A stretch of 33,058 bases of DNA, taken from assembly GCA_910579035.1 (NCBI GenBank), contig CAJTSR010000028.1, forward strand, positions 1 to 33,058, written 5' to 3'. Each line of letters starts with the position of its first letter. The first letter of the stretch is position 1. Below are positions 1 to 7,257 of this stretch, in pieces. Below the pieces are notes generated by a model. It was not told the origin of the DNA. It did not search any database and saw nothing but the letters and a program-made list of their open reading frames with translations. Source of the stretch: an uncultured Muribaculaceae bacterium. Lineage in GTDB: Bacteria > Bacteroidota > Bacteroidia > Bacteroidales > Muribaculaceae. Made by a program: the position numbers and the translations under genes.

Positions 1-137
1 GTGCTGTCTTGGCGTCTTTTTGTTAACCTGCCCATTACTCATCGGTCACATAGCAACCGCTATGCTCCCTTTTCATAATGAACAGCTTAAACAAAAATAC
101 ACCAACCTGTGCTTTAACAGATATTATGAAACACCCT

Positions 138-614
138 CTAAGCTTCGCTGTACACCGCGCTGTGGAATGCCGGATTATTTACTTCCGACACCACGCGTCC
201 GGGATAATTTCCTTCGGTGGATATAAATACCCAGTCGATATCGTCGAGGCGGCGCAGGTCGCTTACGAAAAATGCCTGAGAGTCAGGCGAGCCGACAACA
301 ATCAGGCGTTCCACTCCGGCTTCGCGGGCTGCTTGAACCGTGTCAACGAAATGGCGGAGAGTGAGTTCGTTGGAGTATCTGTCCTGAAGGTTGTCGCTAT
401 ATGTAAGGACGGCGGTAGAGTAGCCGCTGAAGCTTTCGCGTACTTTCTCGTAATTGCCCAGAGGGAGATGCCCGATAGTGAGTCTTGTGTCTGAAATCAT
501 AACTCTCTCAGGAAAATCAACAAGAGCCTCAACGGCAAGGCCGTCGGCGAGCATAGCCCCGACGACATCGGCAAATACGTGGCAAGTTGTGCCGGTTATT
601 ACTATCTCTTTCAT
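138..614 (-). CDS. NAD(P)-binding Rossmann-fold protein (atypical SDR-like), short
   Basis: This 158-residue protein opens with a beta-strand and glycine motif, MKEIVITGTTCHVF, followed by a helix and a second strand ending VEALVDFPER. This is the usual start of NAD(P)H-binding proteins of the NmrA or atypical SDR type. A later stretch, GVERLIVVGSPDS (about residues 100-112), fits the strand carrying the cofactor-side loop, and DIDWVFIS fits the following strand. The upstream in-frame ATG at 647 would add 11 residues that do not match the fold, so I start at 614. Known members are usually above 200 residues, so the substrate half is short or lost; the DNA past the stop looks non-coding and AT-rich. 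Substrate is unknown. A weak -7-like box (TACTTTTA on the minus strand, 636-643) lies about 20 bp upstream. Transcribed away from mutA. Confidence 0.7.
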   Translation of the reverse strand: MKEIVITGTTCHVFADVVGAMLADGLAVEALVDFPERVMISDTRLTIGHLPLGNYEKVRESFSGYSTAVLTYSDNLQDRYSNELTLRHFVDTVQAAREAGVERLIVVGSPDSQAFFVSDLRRLDDIDWVFISTEGNYPGRVVSEVNNPAFHSAVYSEA

Positions 615-781
615 AGATATATTAGCTGTTTCTATTAAAAGTAACATTTAAGGCGCTCCCCTTGTTCGTCCGATGCCACGTAAAAATATAATCGGGTGCT
701 ACGTTGAGTTACGTCACAGGAGGCTTTCTAAATTGCTGTTGCAACTTTGGGGGATAGCAATGGTAAGTTTGGGGAAGTTCA

Positions 782-813
782 TTTGCTAATTCGATTTATT
801 GTTCTTACTTTTG
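782..813 (+). promoter_or_regulatory. Bacteroidetes-type promoter for mutAB
   Basis: TTTG at 782-785 and TACTTTTG at 806-813 are separated by 20 bp, matching the -33 (TTTG) and -7 (TAnnTTTG) consensus of the primary sigma factor in Bacteroidetes. The start of transcription would be near 820, leaving a leader of about 85 nt before mutA. The leader holds the short palindrome CAGGCCTG, but it is too short for a cobalamin riboswitch. Confidence 0.65.
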
Positions 814-903
814 CGAAGTAGAAAAAGCGTCATGGCGCCCAGGTGCTCCGACGCGCCTTAAATCAGGCCTGACGGCTCGTGATACACAATATATTATATA
901 AAT

Positions 904-2751
904 ATGGCAGAAAATAACGAAAGATTGTTCGACCAGTTTCCCGAGGTGAGCTACGCAGAGTGGCGTGCCAAGGTGGAAGCCGACCTCAAAGGGGCCGATT
1001 TCAATAAAAAACTGGTGTGGCGCACCAACGAAGGCTTCAGCGTAGAGCCCGTTTACCGCGCCGAAGACATTGCCGGTCTTGGCACAACCGACACACTCCC
1101 CGGGCAGTACCCCTACGTGCGTGGTACCCGCACCGACAATGACTGGCTGTCGCGCCAGAACATCGTGGCCGATACCCCCGAGGAAGCTAACGCTATCGCT
1201 CTCGATGTTCTCGGAAAAGGCATCAATTCTCTTGGCTTCAAGGTTTCCGACCCGGCCGAAGTGCCTGTTCTCCTGAAGGACATATGCCTTTCTTGTGTTG
1301 AAATCAACCTCAACTGCTGTCCCGGCAAGGCTGTGGCAGTGGCAGAAGCCCTCGTTGCTTATGTCAAGGAGCAGGGTGCCGAGGCTTCTTTCAAGGGCTC
1401 GGTTGACTATAATCCTCTGCGTCGCCAGCTCCGTCACGGAGTAGAAGGCGTGGATACCGCTGCTCTTGCCGCCGAGGCCGCCGCTCTTCTCGACGTTGTG
1501 GCTGCCGTTCCCGGCCTGCGGTGCATCGCCGTTGACTGCGGTATTCTCGCAGATGCCGGCGCATACATCTATCAGGAACTCGGATATGCCCTCGCATGGG
1601 GCACGGCTTGGATGAACCTGCTTACTGATGCCGGTCGCAAGCCCGAAGAAGTTGCTTCGCGCATTAAGTTCAATATGTGCGTTTCGTCCAACTTCTTTAT
1701 GGAAATCGCAAAATTCCGCGCCGCCCGTATGCTGTGGGCGCAGATTGTGGAGCAATACAAGCCCGCATGCCTCGACAGCGCCAAGATGATGGTATGCGCT
1801 ACCACCTCGCGCTTCAACCAGACCATATACGACGCACACGTGAACCTGCTCCGCAGCCAGACCGAAACCTTCTCTGCCTGCGTTGCCGGTGTTGACTCGA
1901 TTGTGGTAACACCTTTCGACGTTACGTACAAGCGCCCCGACGCTTTCTCGGAGCGCATAGCCCGCAACCAGCAGTTCCTTCTCAAGGAAGAGAGCCATAT
2001 GGACAAGGTTGTCGACCCCGCAGGCGGCAGCTACTATGTGGAAACCCTTACCGTGGCTATCGCCCGCGAGGCATGGAAGCTCTTCCTCGCAGTAGAGGAT
2101 AACGGCGGATTCTTTGCGCAGGTTGCCGACGGCACTGTGCAGAAAGCCGTTAACGAATCGTGCGACAAGCGCCACTCCGACGTTGCCCGTCGCAAGGAGA
2201 TTCTCCTTGGTACAAACCAGTACCCCAATATCAACGAAAAAGCTGCCGACAAAATCGAATGCGCAGGAGGCTGCTCATGTGGCTGCGCTACTGAGAAAGG
2301 CCCCAACGCGCTGTCGATGAAACGTGCCGCAACAGACTTCGAGGCTCTCCGACTCGCCACCGAGGCAGCAGCCAAGCGCCCCAAAGTGTTTATGCTGACT
2401 ATCGGCAACCTCGCCATGCGTCTGGCCCGCGCCCAGTTCTCGACCAACTTCTTCGGTTGTGCCGGATATGAGATTATCGACAATCTCGGATTCGACACCG
2501 TTGAGCAAGGTGTTGACGCGGCTCTCGCACAGGGCGCCGACGTGATAGTGCTTTGCTCGAGCGACGACGAATACGCAGAGCTTGCACCCGCAGCCTTCAA
2601 GTACCTTGACAGACGGGCTGAATTTGTTGTGGCCGGCGCGCCCGCTTGCACCGACGAGCTTAAGGCTGCCGGAATCAACGATTTCGTTCACGTTCGCTGC
2701 AACGTTCTCGACACACTCCGTGACTTCAACAACCGTCTTCTTAACAAATAA
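904..2751 (+). CDS. mutA: methylmalonyl-CoA mutase, small subunit
   Basis: This is the 615-residue beta (small) subunit of methylmalonyl-CoA mutase, which with MutB interconverts succinyl-CoA and (R)-methylmalonyl-CoA in the cytoplasm. In gut Bacteroidales this is part of the succinate-to-propionate route. The N-terminal TIM-barrel half shows family signatures such as RAARMLWAQIVEQY (about residues 273-286) and VDPAGGSYYVE (about 371-381). The C-terminal half has the flavodoxin-like fold, but the cobalamin-binding DxHxxG signature is absent, as expected for the non-catalytic subunit. An unusual cysteine cluster, CAGGCSCGC, occupies residues 453-461 in the linker between the two halves. MutB follows after 14 nt and both are read from the promoter at 782-813. 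Length agrees with the family. Codon use is strongly biased (Ile mostly ATC or ATT), suggesting high expression. Confidence 0.95.
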   Translation: MAENNERLFDQFPEVSYAEWRAKVEADLKGADFNKKLVWRTNEGFSVEPVYRAEDIAGLGTTDTLPGQYPYVRGTRTDNDWLSRQNIVADTPEEANAIALDVLGKGINSLGFKVSDPAEVPVLLKDICLSCVEINLNCCPGKAVAVAEALVAYVKEQGAEASFKGSVDYNPLRRQLRHGVEGVDTAALAAEAAALLDVVAAVPGLRCIAVDCGILADAGAYIYQELGYALAWGTAWMNLLTDAGRKPEEVASRIKFNMCVSSNFFMEIAKFRAARMLWAQIVEQYKPACLDSAKMMVCATTSRFNQTIYDAHVNLLRSQTETFSACVAGVDSIVVTPFDVTYKRPDAFSERIARNQQFLLKEESHMDKVVDPAGGSYYVETLTVAIAREAWKLFLAVEDNGGFFAQVADGTVQKAVNESCDKRHSDVARRKEILLGTNQYPNINEKAADKIECAGGCSCGCATEKGPNALSMKRAATDFEALRLATEAAAKRPKVFMLTIGNLAMRLARAQFSTNFFGCAGYEIIDNLGFDTVEQGVDAALAQGADVIVLCSSDDEYAELAPAAFKYLDRRAEFVVAGAPACTDELKAAGINDFVHVRCNVLDTLRDFNNRLLNK

Positions 2752-2765
2752 CCGTCGCAGCTATT

Positions 2766-4907
2766 ATGAAACCCGATTTTAAAAATATCGATATCGCCGC
2801 CGGGACGGCCGGCCCCGCACCTGCGGCCGTTAATACCGAAGACTGGACCACTCCCGAGCTTATTCCTGTAAAACCAGTCTATACCAAGACCGACCTTGAA
2901 GGTCTTGAGCATCTCAACTATATGTCGGGCATACCGCCTTTCCTGCGTGGCCCGTACAGCGCAATGTACCCCCTGCGCCCGTGGACTATCCGCCAGTATG
3001 CCGGTTTCTCCACCGCTGCAGAGTCCAATGCGTTCTATCGCCGTAACCTCGCCTCCGGCCAGAAGGGCCTTTCTGTGGCTTTCGACCTTGCCACGCACCG
3101 CGGATATGACGCGGACCACGCCCGTGTGGTAGGCGACGTGGGCAAGGCAGGTGTGTCGATCTGCTCCCTCGACGATATGAAGGTGCTCTTCGACGGCATA
3201 CCTCTCAACAAGATGTCCGTTTCTATGACGATGAACGGTGCCGTTCTTCCCGTGCTCGCTTTCTATATCAATGCCGGCCTCGAACAGGGAGCCAAGCTTG
3301 AAGAAATGGCCGGTACGATTCAGAACGACATTCTCAAGGAATTCATGGTGCGTAACACCTATATCTACCCGCCGGAATTCTCGATGCGAATCATCGCCGA
3401 CATATTCGAGTACACATCGCAGAATATGCCCAAGTTCAACTCCATATCTATCTCCGGCTATCATATGCAGGAGGCAGGCGCAACCTGCGATATCGAGCTG
3501 GCATATACTCTTGCCGACGGTCTTGAATATCTTCGCGCAGGTGTCAACGCAGGTATGGATATCGACGCATTCGCACCCCGCCTGTCGTTCTTCTGGGCAA
3601 TCGGCATGAACTACTTCATGGAAGTTGCCAAGATGCGTGCCGCACGTATGCTCTGGGCCAAGATTGTGAAGCAGTTCAATCCCAAGAACCCCAAATCGCT
3701 CGCCCTTCGCACACACTCGCAGACATCGGGCTGGTCGCTTACCGAGCAGGATCCGTTCAACAACGTAGGCCGTACATGTATCGAAGCCATGGGTGCCGCT
3801 CTCGGCCATACCCAGAGCCTCCATACCAATGCTCTCGACGAAGCAATCGCGCTTCCTACCGATTTCTCGGCCCGTATTGCCCGCAATACCCAGATATACA
3901 TTCAGGAAGAAACTCAGGTAACACGCGCTATCGACCCGTGGGGCGGCTCGTACTACGTGGAGGCTCTCACCAACGAGATTGCACACCGCGCATGGCAGCA
4001 TATCCAGGAAATCGAGAAGCTCGGCGGTATGGCCAAGGCTATCGAAACAGGTCTTCCCAAGCTCCGTATCGAAGAAGCTTCGGCCCGCACGCAGGCACGT
4101 ATCGACAGCGGTCGTCAGACAATCGTCGGTATCAACAAATACCGTCTTGACCACGAAGATCCTATCGATATTCTCGAAATTGACAACACCGAGGTGCGCC
4201 GCGAGCAGATCGAGCGTCTTAACGACGTCAAGGCTCATCGCGACGAAGCCAAGGTCAAAGAAGCTCTTGCCGCTATCACCGAGTGCGTGCGTACAAAGGA
4301 AGGCAACCTCCTCGATCTCGCCGTGAAGGCTGCCGGACTCCGTGCCACTCTCGGCGAAATATCCGACGCCTGCGAAGAAGTCGTAGGCCGTTATAAAGCT
4401 GTAATCCGAACAATTTCCGGTGTGTATTCAAGCGAAACAAAACAGGACGCCGACTTCCAGCGCGCCCAGCAGATGACAGCCGAATTTGCCAAGCGCGAAG
4501 GCCGTCAGCCCCGTATCATGATTGCCAAGATGGGCCAGGACGGTCACGACCGTGGCGCCAAGGTTGTAGCTACCGGCTATGCCGACTGCGGCTTCGACGT
4601 CGATATGGGACCGCTCTTCCAGACCCCTGCCGAAGCAGCCCGTATGGCTGTGGAGAACGACGTCCATATTCTCGGTGTGTCTTCTCTCGCCGCAGGCCAT
4701 AAGACCCTCATACCGCAGGTTATCGAGGAACTTAAGAAGCTTGGCCGCGAAGACATCATGGTTACTGCCGGCGGTGTGATACCCGCCCAGGATTACGACT
4801 TCCTTTACAAAGCCGGTGTGGCCGCAATCTTCGGCCCCGGTACCCGTATTCCTGTATCTGCAATAAAGATGCTCGAAATACTCAACGGCGAAGAAGCCGC
4901 TGAATAG
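2766..4907 (+). CDS. mutB: methylmalonyl-CoA mutase, large catalytic subunit
   Basis: This is the 713-residue alpha subunit, which holds adenosylcobalamin and carries out the radical carbon-skeleton rearrangement. The N-terminal TIM barrel contains RQYAGFSTA, AFDLATHRGYDADH, GYHMQEAG (active-site His region) and RTHSQTSGWSLTEQDP, all characteristic of catalytic subunits. The C-terminal B12 domain carries the full signature DGHDRG at residues 592-597; H594 is the expected cobalt ligand. Length is close to that of characterised bacterial enzymes. It starts 14 nt after mutA. No epimerase (mce) or MeaB-type chaperone gene is present nearby, so these must be elsewhere. Two strong hairpins follow the stop. 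Confidence 0.97.
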   Translation: MKPDFKNIDIAAGTAGPAPAAVNTEDWTTPELIPVKPVYTKTDLEGLEHLNYMSGIPPFLRGPYSAMYPLRPWTIRQYAGFSTAAESNAFYRRNLASGQKGLSVAFDLATHRGYDADHARVVGDVGKAGVSICSLDDMKVLFDGIPLNKMSVSMTMNGAVLPVLAFYINAGLEQGAKLEEMAGTIQNDILKEFMVRNTYIYPPEFSMRIIADIFEYTSQNMPKFNSISISGYHMQEAGATCDIELAYTLADGLEYLRAGVNAGMDIDAFAPRLSFFWAIGMNYFMEVAKMRAARMLWAKIVKQFNPKNPKSLALRTHSQTSGWSLTEQDPFNNVGRTCIEAMGAALGHTQSLHTNALDEAIALPTDFSARIARNTQIYIQEETQVTRAIDPWGGSYYVEALTNEIAHRAWQHIQEIEKLGGMAKAIETGLPKLRIEEASARTQARIDSGRQTIVGINKYRLDHEDPIDILEIDNTEVRREQIERLNDVKAHRDEAKVKEALAAITECVRTKEGNLLDLAVKAAGLRATLGEISDACEEVVGRYKAVIRTISGVYSSETKQDADFQRAQQMTAEFAKREGRQPRIMIAKMGQDGHDRGAKVVATGYADCGFDVDMGPLFQTPAEAARMAVENDVHILGVSSLAAGHKTLIPQVIEELKKLGREDIMVTAGGVIPAQDYDFLYKAGVAAIFGPGTRIPVSAIKMLEILNGEEAAE

Positions 4908-4929
4908 CATAACGTTTAAGGATTCCCCA

Positions 4930-4991
4930 GAGCCGTCACCCCTTGACGGCTCAAGAGGCGGTACTTGTCGCGATGACACGTGCCGCCTCTT
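4930..4991 (+). terminator. tandem hairpins after mutB
   Basis: Two adjacent inverted repeats lie 22 nt past the mutB stop. The first pairs GAGCCGTC (4930-4937) with GACGGCTC (4945-4952) around a 7-nt loop. The second pairs AAGAGGCGGTAC (4953-4964) with GTGCCGCCTCTT (4980-4991), with one G-U pair, and its stem continues inward TGTC with GACA. The T-run after it is poor (ATAATTTT), so termination or 3'-end protection is inferred, not certain. Confidence 0.6.
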
Positions 4992-5010
4992 ATAATTTTG
5001 GTGGGTGCAT

Positions 5011-5037
5011 AAAAAAAGTCGGAACCGATGTTCCAAC
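5011..5037 (-). terminator. rho-independent terminator of the prfB-lipid kinase unit
   Basis: Read on the minus strand, GTTGGAAC and GTTCCGAC form an 8-bp stem (one G-U) with a 4-nt loop, followed directly by seven T residues (5017-5011). It lies about 30 nt beyond the lipid kinase stop and faces the mutB hairpins, as expected between convergent units. Confidence 0.85.
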
Positions 5038-5065
5038 TTTGCAATCACTGTATGTGTGCCTTGTA

Positions 5066-6055
5066 TCAGAAAGGACGGTTGTGGCCTGTAAAAATGTGGC
5101 TTAATGCTATTCCGCAGTCGCGCAGGAAGAGGCTTGTCGGTGTGACAAAAGGTTTGAACCGTGTGGCGCCTGTCGGGGCAAACATTTTCAGAGTGCCAGG
5201 GATGCAGCGTATGTTTATTTTTGAATCCATGGGTACAGGATCTCCGTCGATGTGCGTGATGCCCGGGCGTTTGCGCATTATAGACGCTGATTCGACGCGA
5301 ATGATGTCGACGAGCGCGTTTTTGCCTACAAAGCCTGTCAGGAGGTCGAGCCCGAAAATGGCGCGTGAAAGAGGGTTGCCGTAATGCACTATGGCGAGGT
5401 CGAGTTCGCCGTCCGTTACAGATGCGCCGGGTGCGATAAAGGCGTTGTTGCCGTATTGCGACGCATTGCAGCATACCACGAGAAAGGCACGTTCGGTAAG
5501 CACCCGACCGTTGGCCTCGATAACGTATTCTTCGGGATTGAATTTGATGTATTCGTCGATGGCGCTTTTAAGATACATCATTACGCCGCGGCGTTTCTGG
5601 CGTGCGAAGCGTTCGCTCACGGCAGCGTCGAAGCCTACGCCGAATGTGCAGAAGAACGGCTTGTCGTTGGCCGTTCCGTAGTCTGCATTTATAATGTTGC
5701 GTTCGGCAATCACCCTGAGGGAGCGGTCCACGTCGACAGGTATGCCAAGGTGGCGTGCGAGTCCGTTGCCTGAGCCGGTGGGTATTATTCCGAGTGCTGT
5801 GTTGGTGCCTACGAGTCCCCGGGCTGTTTCGTTGACGGTGCCGTCGCCTCCGCAGGCTAAAACGCCGTCGTAGTTTTCGTCCGCCGCCTTGCGCGCGAGC
5901 ACGGTGGCATGGCCGGGACTTTCCGTCCCGGCTATGTCTACCGTTATGCCTCGATTTTCCATACACTGTGCTATGTATGGAACTATCCGGTGTTTTGGAA
6001 TTGTGCCGGATATGGGGTTTACGATTAGAAGTACGCGAAGCGCCTTTGGTGTCAT
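5066..6055 (-). CDS. diacylglycerol kinase family lipid kinase (YegS/BmrU-like)
   Basis: This 329-residue cytoplasmic or membrane-associated kinase belongs to the DAGK catalytic-domain family, which phosphorylates diacylglycerol or related lipids with ATP. It shows IVNPISG near residues 11-17, the nucleotide-binding signature GGDGTVNE at 69-76 and IPTGSGNGLARHLG at 91-104. The C-terminal beta-sandwich carries IDGDPVP, typical of the family. The ATG at 6055 overlaps the prfB stop as ATGA, so translation is probably coupled to release factor 2 synthesis. The last 30 or so residues, beginning at VTPTSLF, look like a short extension past the usual end of the domain. The exact lipid substrate cannot be told from sequence. 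A clear terminator follows. Confidence 0.9.
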   Translation of the reverse strand: MTPKALRVLLIVNPISGTIPKHRIVPYIAQCMENRGITVDIAGTESPGHATVLARKAADENYDGVLACGGDGTVNETARGLVGTNTALGIIPTGSGNGLARHLGIPVDVDRSLRVIAERNIINADYGTANDKPFFCTFGVGFDAAVSERFARQKRRGVMMYLKSAIDEYIKFNPEEYVIEANGRVLTERAFLVVCCNASQYGNNAFIAPGASVTDGELDLAIVHYGNPLSRAIFGLDLLTGFVGKNALVDIIRVESASIMRKRPGITHIDGDPVPMDSKINIRCIPGTLKMFAPTGATRFKPFVTPTSLFLRDCGIALSHIFTGHNRPF

Positions 6056-7174
6056 TCCTGAGAGTCTTTTTCAGAAAATTCCATCAGGTAGGCTTTTATG
6101 AATCCGTCGAGATCGCCGTCCATCACGCCGCCTACGTCCGATGTCTGCCAGTTGGTGCGGTGGTCCTTCACGCGGCGGTCGTCGAACACGTAGCTGCGGA
6201 TTTGTGAGCCCCATTCGATTTTTTTCTTGCCTGCTTCTATTTTTGCCTGCTCTGCCATTCGGTGCTCGAGTTCCTTGGCATAGAGGATAGAGCGCAGCTG
6301 GCGCAAGGCGTTTTCCTTGTTCTTGGGCTGATCGCGGGTTTCTGTGTTCTCGATGAGGATTTCTTCTTTCTCGCCTGTGTACGGGTCGGTGAACTGATAC
6401 CTCAGTCGCACGCCGGACTCCACCTTGTTTACGTTCTGGCCACCGGCGCCTCCCGAACGGAAGGTGTCCCACGACAGAAGAGCCGGTTCGACCTTGATTT
6501 CGATGGTGTCGTCCACGAGAGGGGTCACGAATACCGATGCAAACGACGTCATGCGCTTGCCCTGGGCATTGTAGGGCGATACGCGCACGAGGCGGTGAAC
6601 TCCGTTCTCGCTCTTGAGGAATCCGTAGGCAAAGTCACCTTCTACATTGATGGTGCAGCTTTTTATGCCGGCCTCGTCTCCTTCGAGCAAGTTGGCGATG
6701 GAGGTTTTGTAGCCGTTTTTCTCGGCCCAGCGCAAGTACATGCGCATCAGCATCGAGGCCCAGTCCTGGCTTTCGGTACCACCGGCGCCTGAGTTTATTT
6801 TGAGCACGGCGCTCATTATGTCGCCCTCGCCGCGCAGCATATTGCGGAGTTCGAGCTCTTCGAGCAGCTTTACGGCTGTGGCATATGCCTGGTCCACTTC
6901 GTCTTCGGTGACTATCTCCTCGCGGAAGAACTCTATTGCGAGTTTTGTTTCTTCCACGGCGTTTTCAAGCTCGGAGTAATCGGCAATCCATTTTTGCAGA
7001 TCCTTTATTTTTTTCATCTGCTTTTGGGCGGCTTCTGCGTTTTCCCAGAAACCGTCGGCCATTGTGCGGAGCTGTTCTTCTTCGACGGCTATTTTCTTCC
7101 CGTCGATGTCAAAGATACCTCCTCAGCGCAAGCATACGCTCAAAAGTCTCTTTTAATTGTTCTTGAGTAATCAT
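6052..7174 (-). CDS. prfB: peptide chain release factor 2, programmed +1 frameshift
   Basis: This is release factor 2, which reads UGA and UAA and triggers peptide release on the ribosome. The reading frame starts at the ATG at 7174 (MITQEQLKETFERMLALRRYL), meets an in-frame TGA at 7111-7109, and resumes in the +1 frame at GAC, giving 373 residues. The frameshift site is classical: AGGAGG, three bases, then CTT TGA C. Without the shift only 21 residues are made, which gives autoregulation by RF2 level. The catalytic GGQ is at about residues 244-246 within SGGAGGQNVNK. The stop-codon recognition tripeptide, SPF in E. coli, reads SPY here (about 199-201). The stop overlaps the lipid kinase start by ATGA. 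Coordinates span the shift; an annotation starting at 7062 would miss the first 37 residues. Confidence 0.96.
7108..7123 (-). promoter_or_regulatory. RF2 +1 ribosomal frameshift site
   Basis: On the minus strand AGGAGG (7123-7118) acts as the internal Shine-Dalgarno-like stimulator, followed by TAT and the slippery CTT TGA C (7114-7108). The ribosome slips from CTT to TTT when UGA decoding by RF2 is slow. The spacing and slip codon match the well-studied E. coli site. Confidence 0.95.
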
Positions 7175-7202
7175 TAGTATGTCTTTTTCAGTTTTCGGAG
7201 TG

Positions 7203-7210
7203 CAAATTTA
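7203..7210 (-). promoter_or_regulatory. -7 element for prfB
   Basis: The minus strand reads TAAATTTG, a match to TAnnTTTG, about 29 bp upstream of the prfB ATG. Transcription would start near 7197. I see no good -33 TTTG at the right distance, so strength is uncertain. Confidence 0.5.
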
Positions 7211-7224
7211 CTCAAAAAAATTAG

Positions 7225-7232
7225 TAATTTTG
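7225..7232 (+). promoter_or_regulatory. -7 element for the relA-led operon
   Basis: TAATTTTG matches the TAnnTTTG consensus and lies 25 bp before the ATG at 7258. The upstream -33 element is weak. It sits only 14 bp from the opposing prfB -7 element, so the two divergent promoters overlap. Confidence 0.5.
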
Positions 7233-7257
7233 GCTCGTCGTTTCCAATTATAGTCTT

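Noticed and set aside
49..64. CATAGC-aacc-GCTATG hairpin followed by CTCCCTTTT, possible terminator of a gene before the window
   Set aside because: Only 6 bp of stem, a broken T-run and no gene visible upstream.
78..494. 138-residue plus-strand frame opposite the NAD(P)-binding protein
   Set aside because: The minus-strand frame has the Rossmann motif; this one has none.
814..903. Cobalamin riboswitch upstream of mutA
   Set aside because: The leader is about 85 nt, far too short for the roughly 200-nt B12 element, and no matching core was seen.
805..2175. 456-residue frame on the minus strand opposite mutA
   Set aside because: Shadow of mutA caused by its biased codons; no recognisable motif, and mutA is beyond doubt.
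2688..4238. 516-residue frame on the minus strand opposite mutB
   Set aside because: Shadow of mutB; Cys and His rich composition is typical of antisense frames.
4428..5474. 348-residue minus-strand frame spanning the end of mutB, the hairpins and the lipid kinase
   Set aside because: It crosses terminators and two real genes, with Arg/His-rich composition and no motifs.
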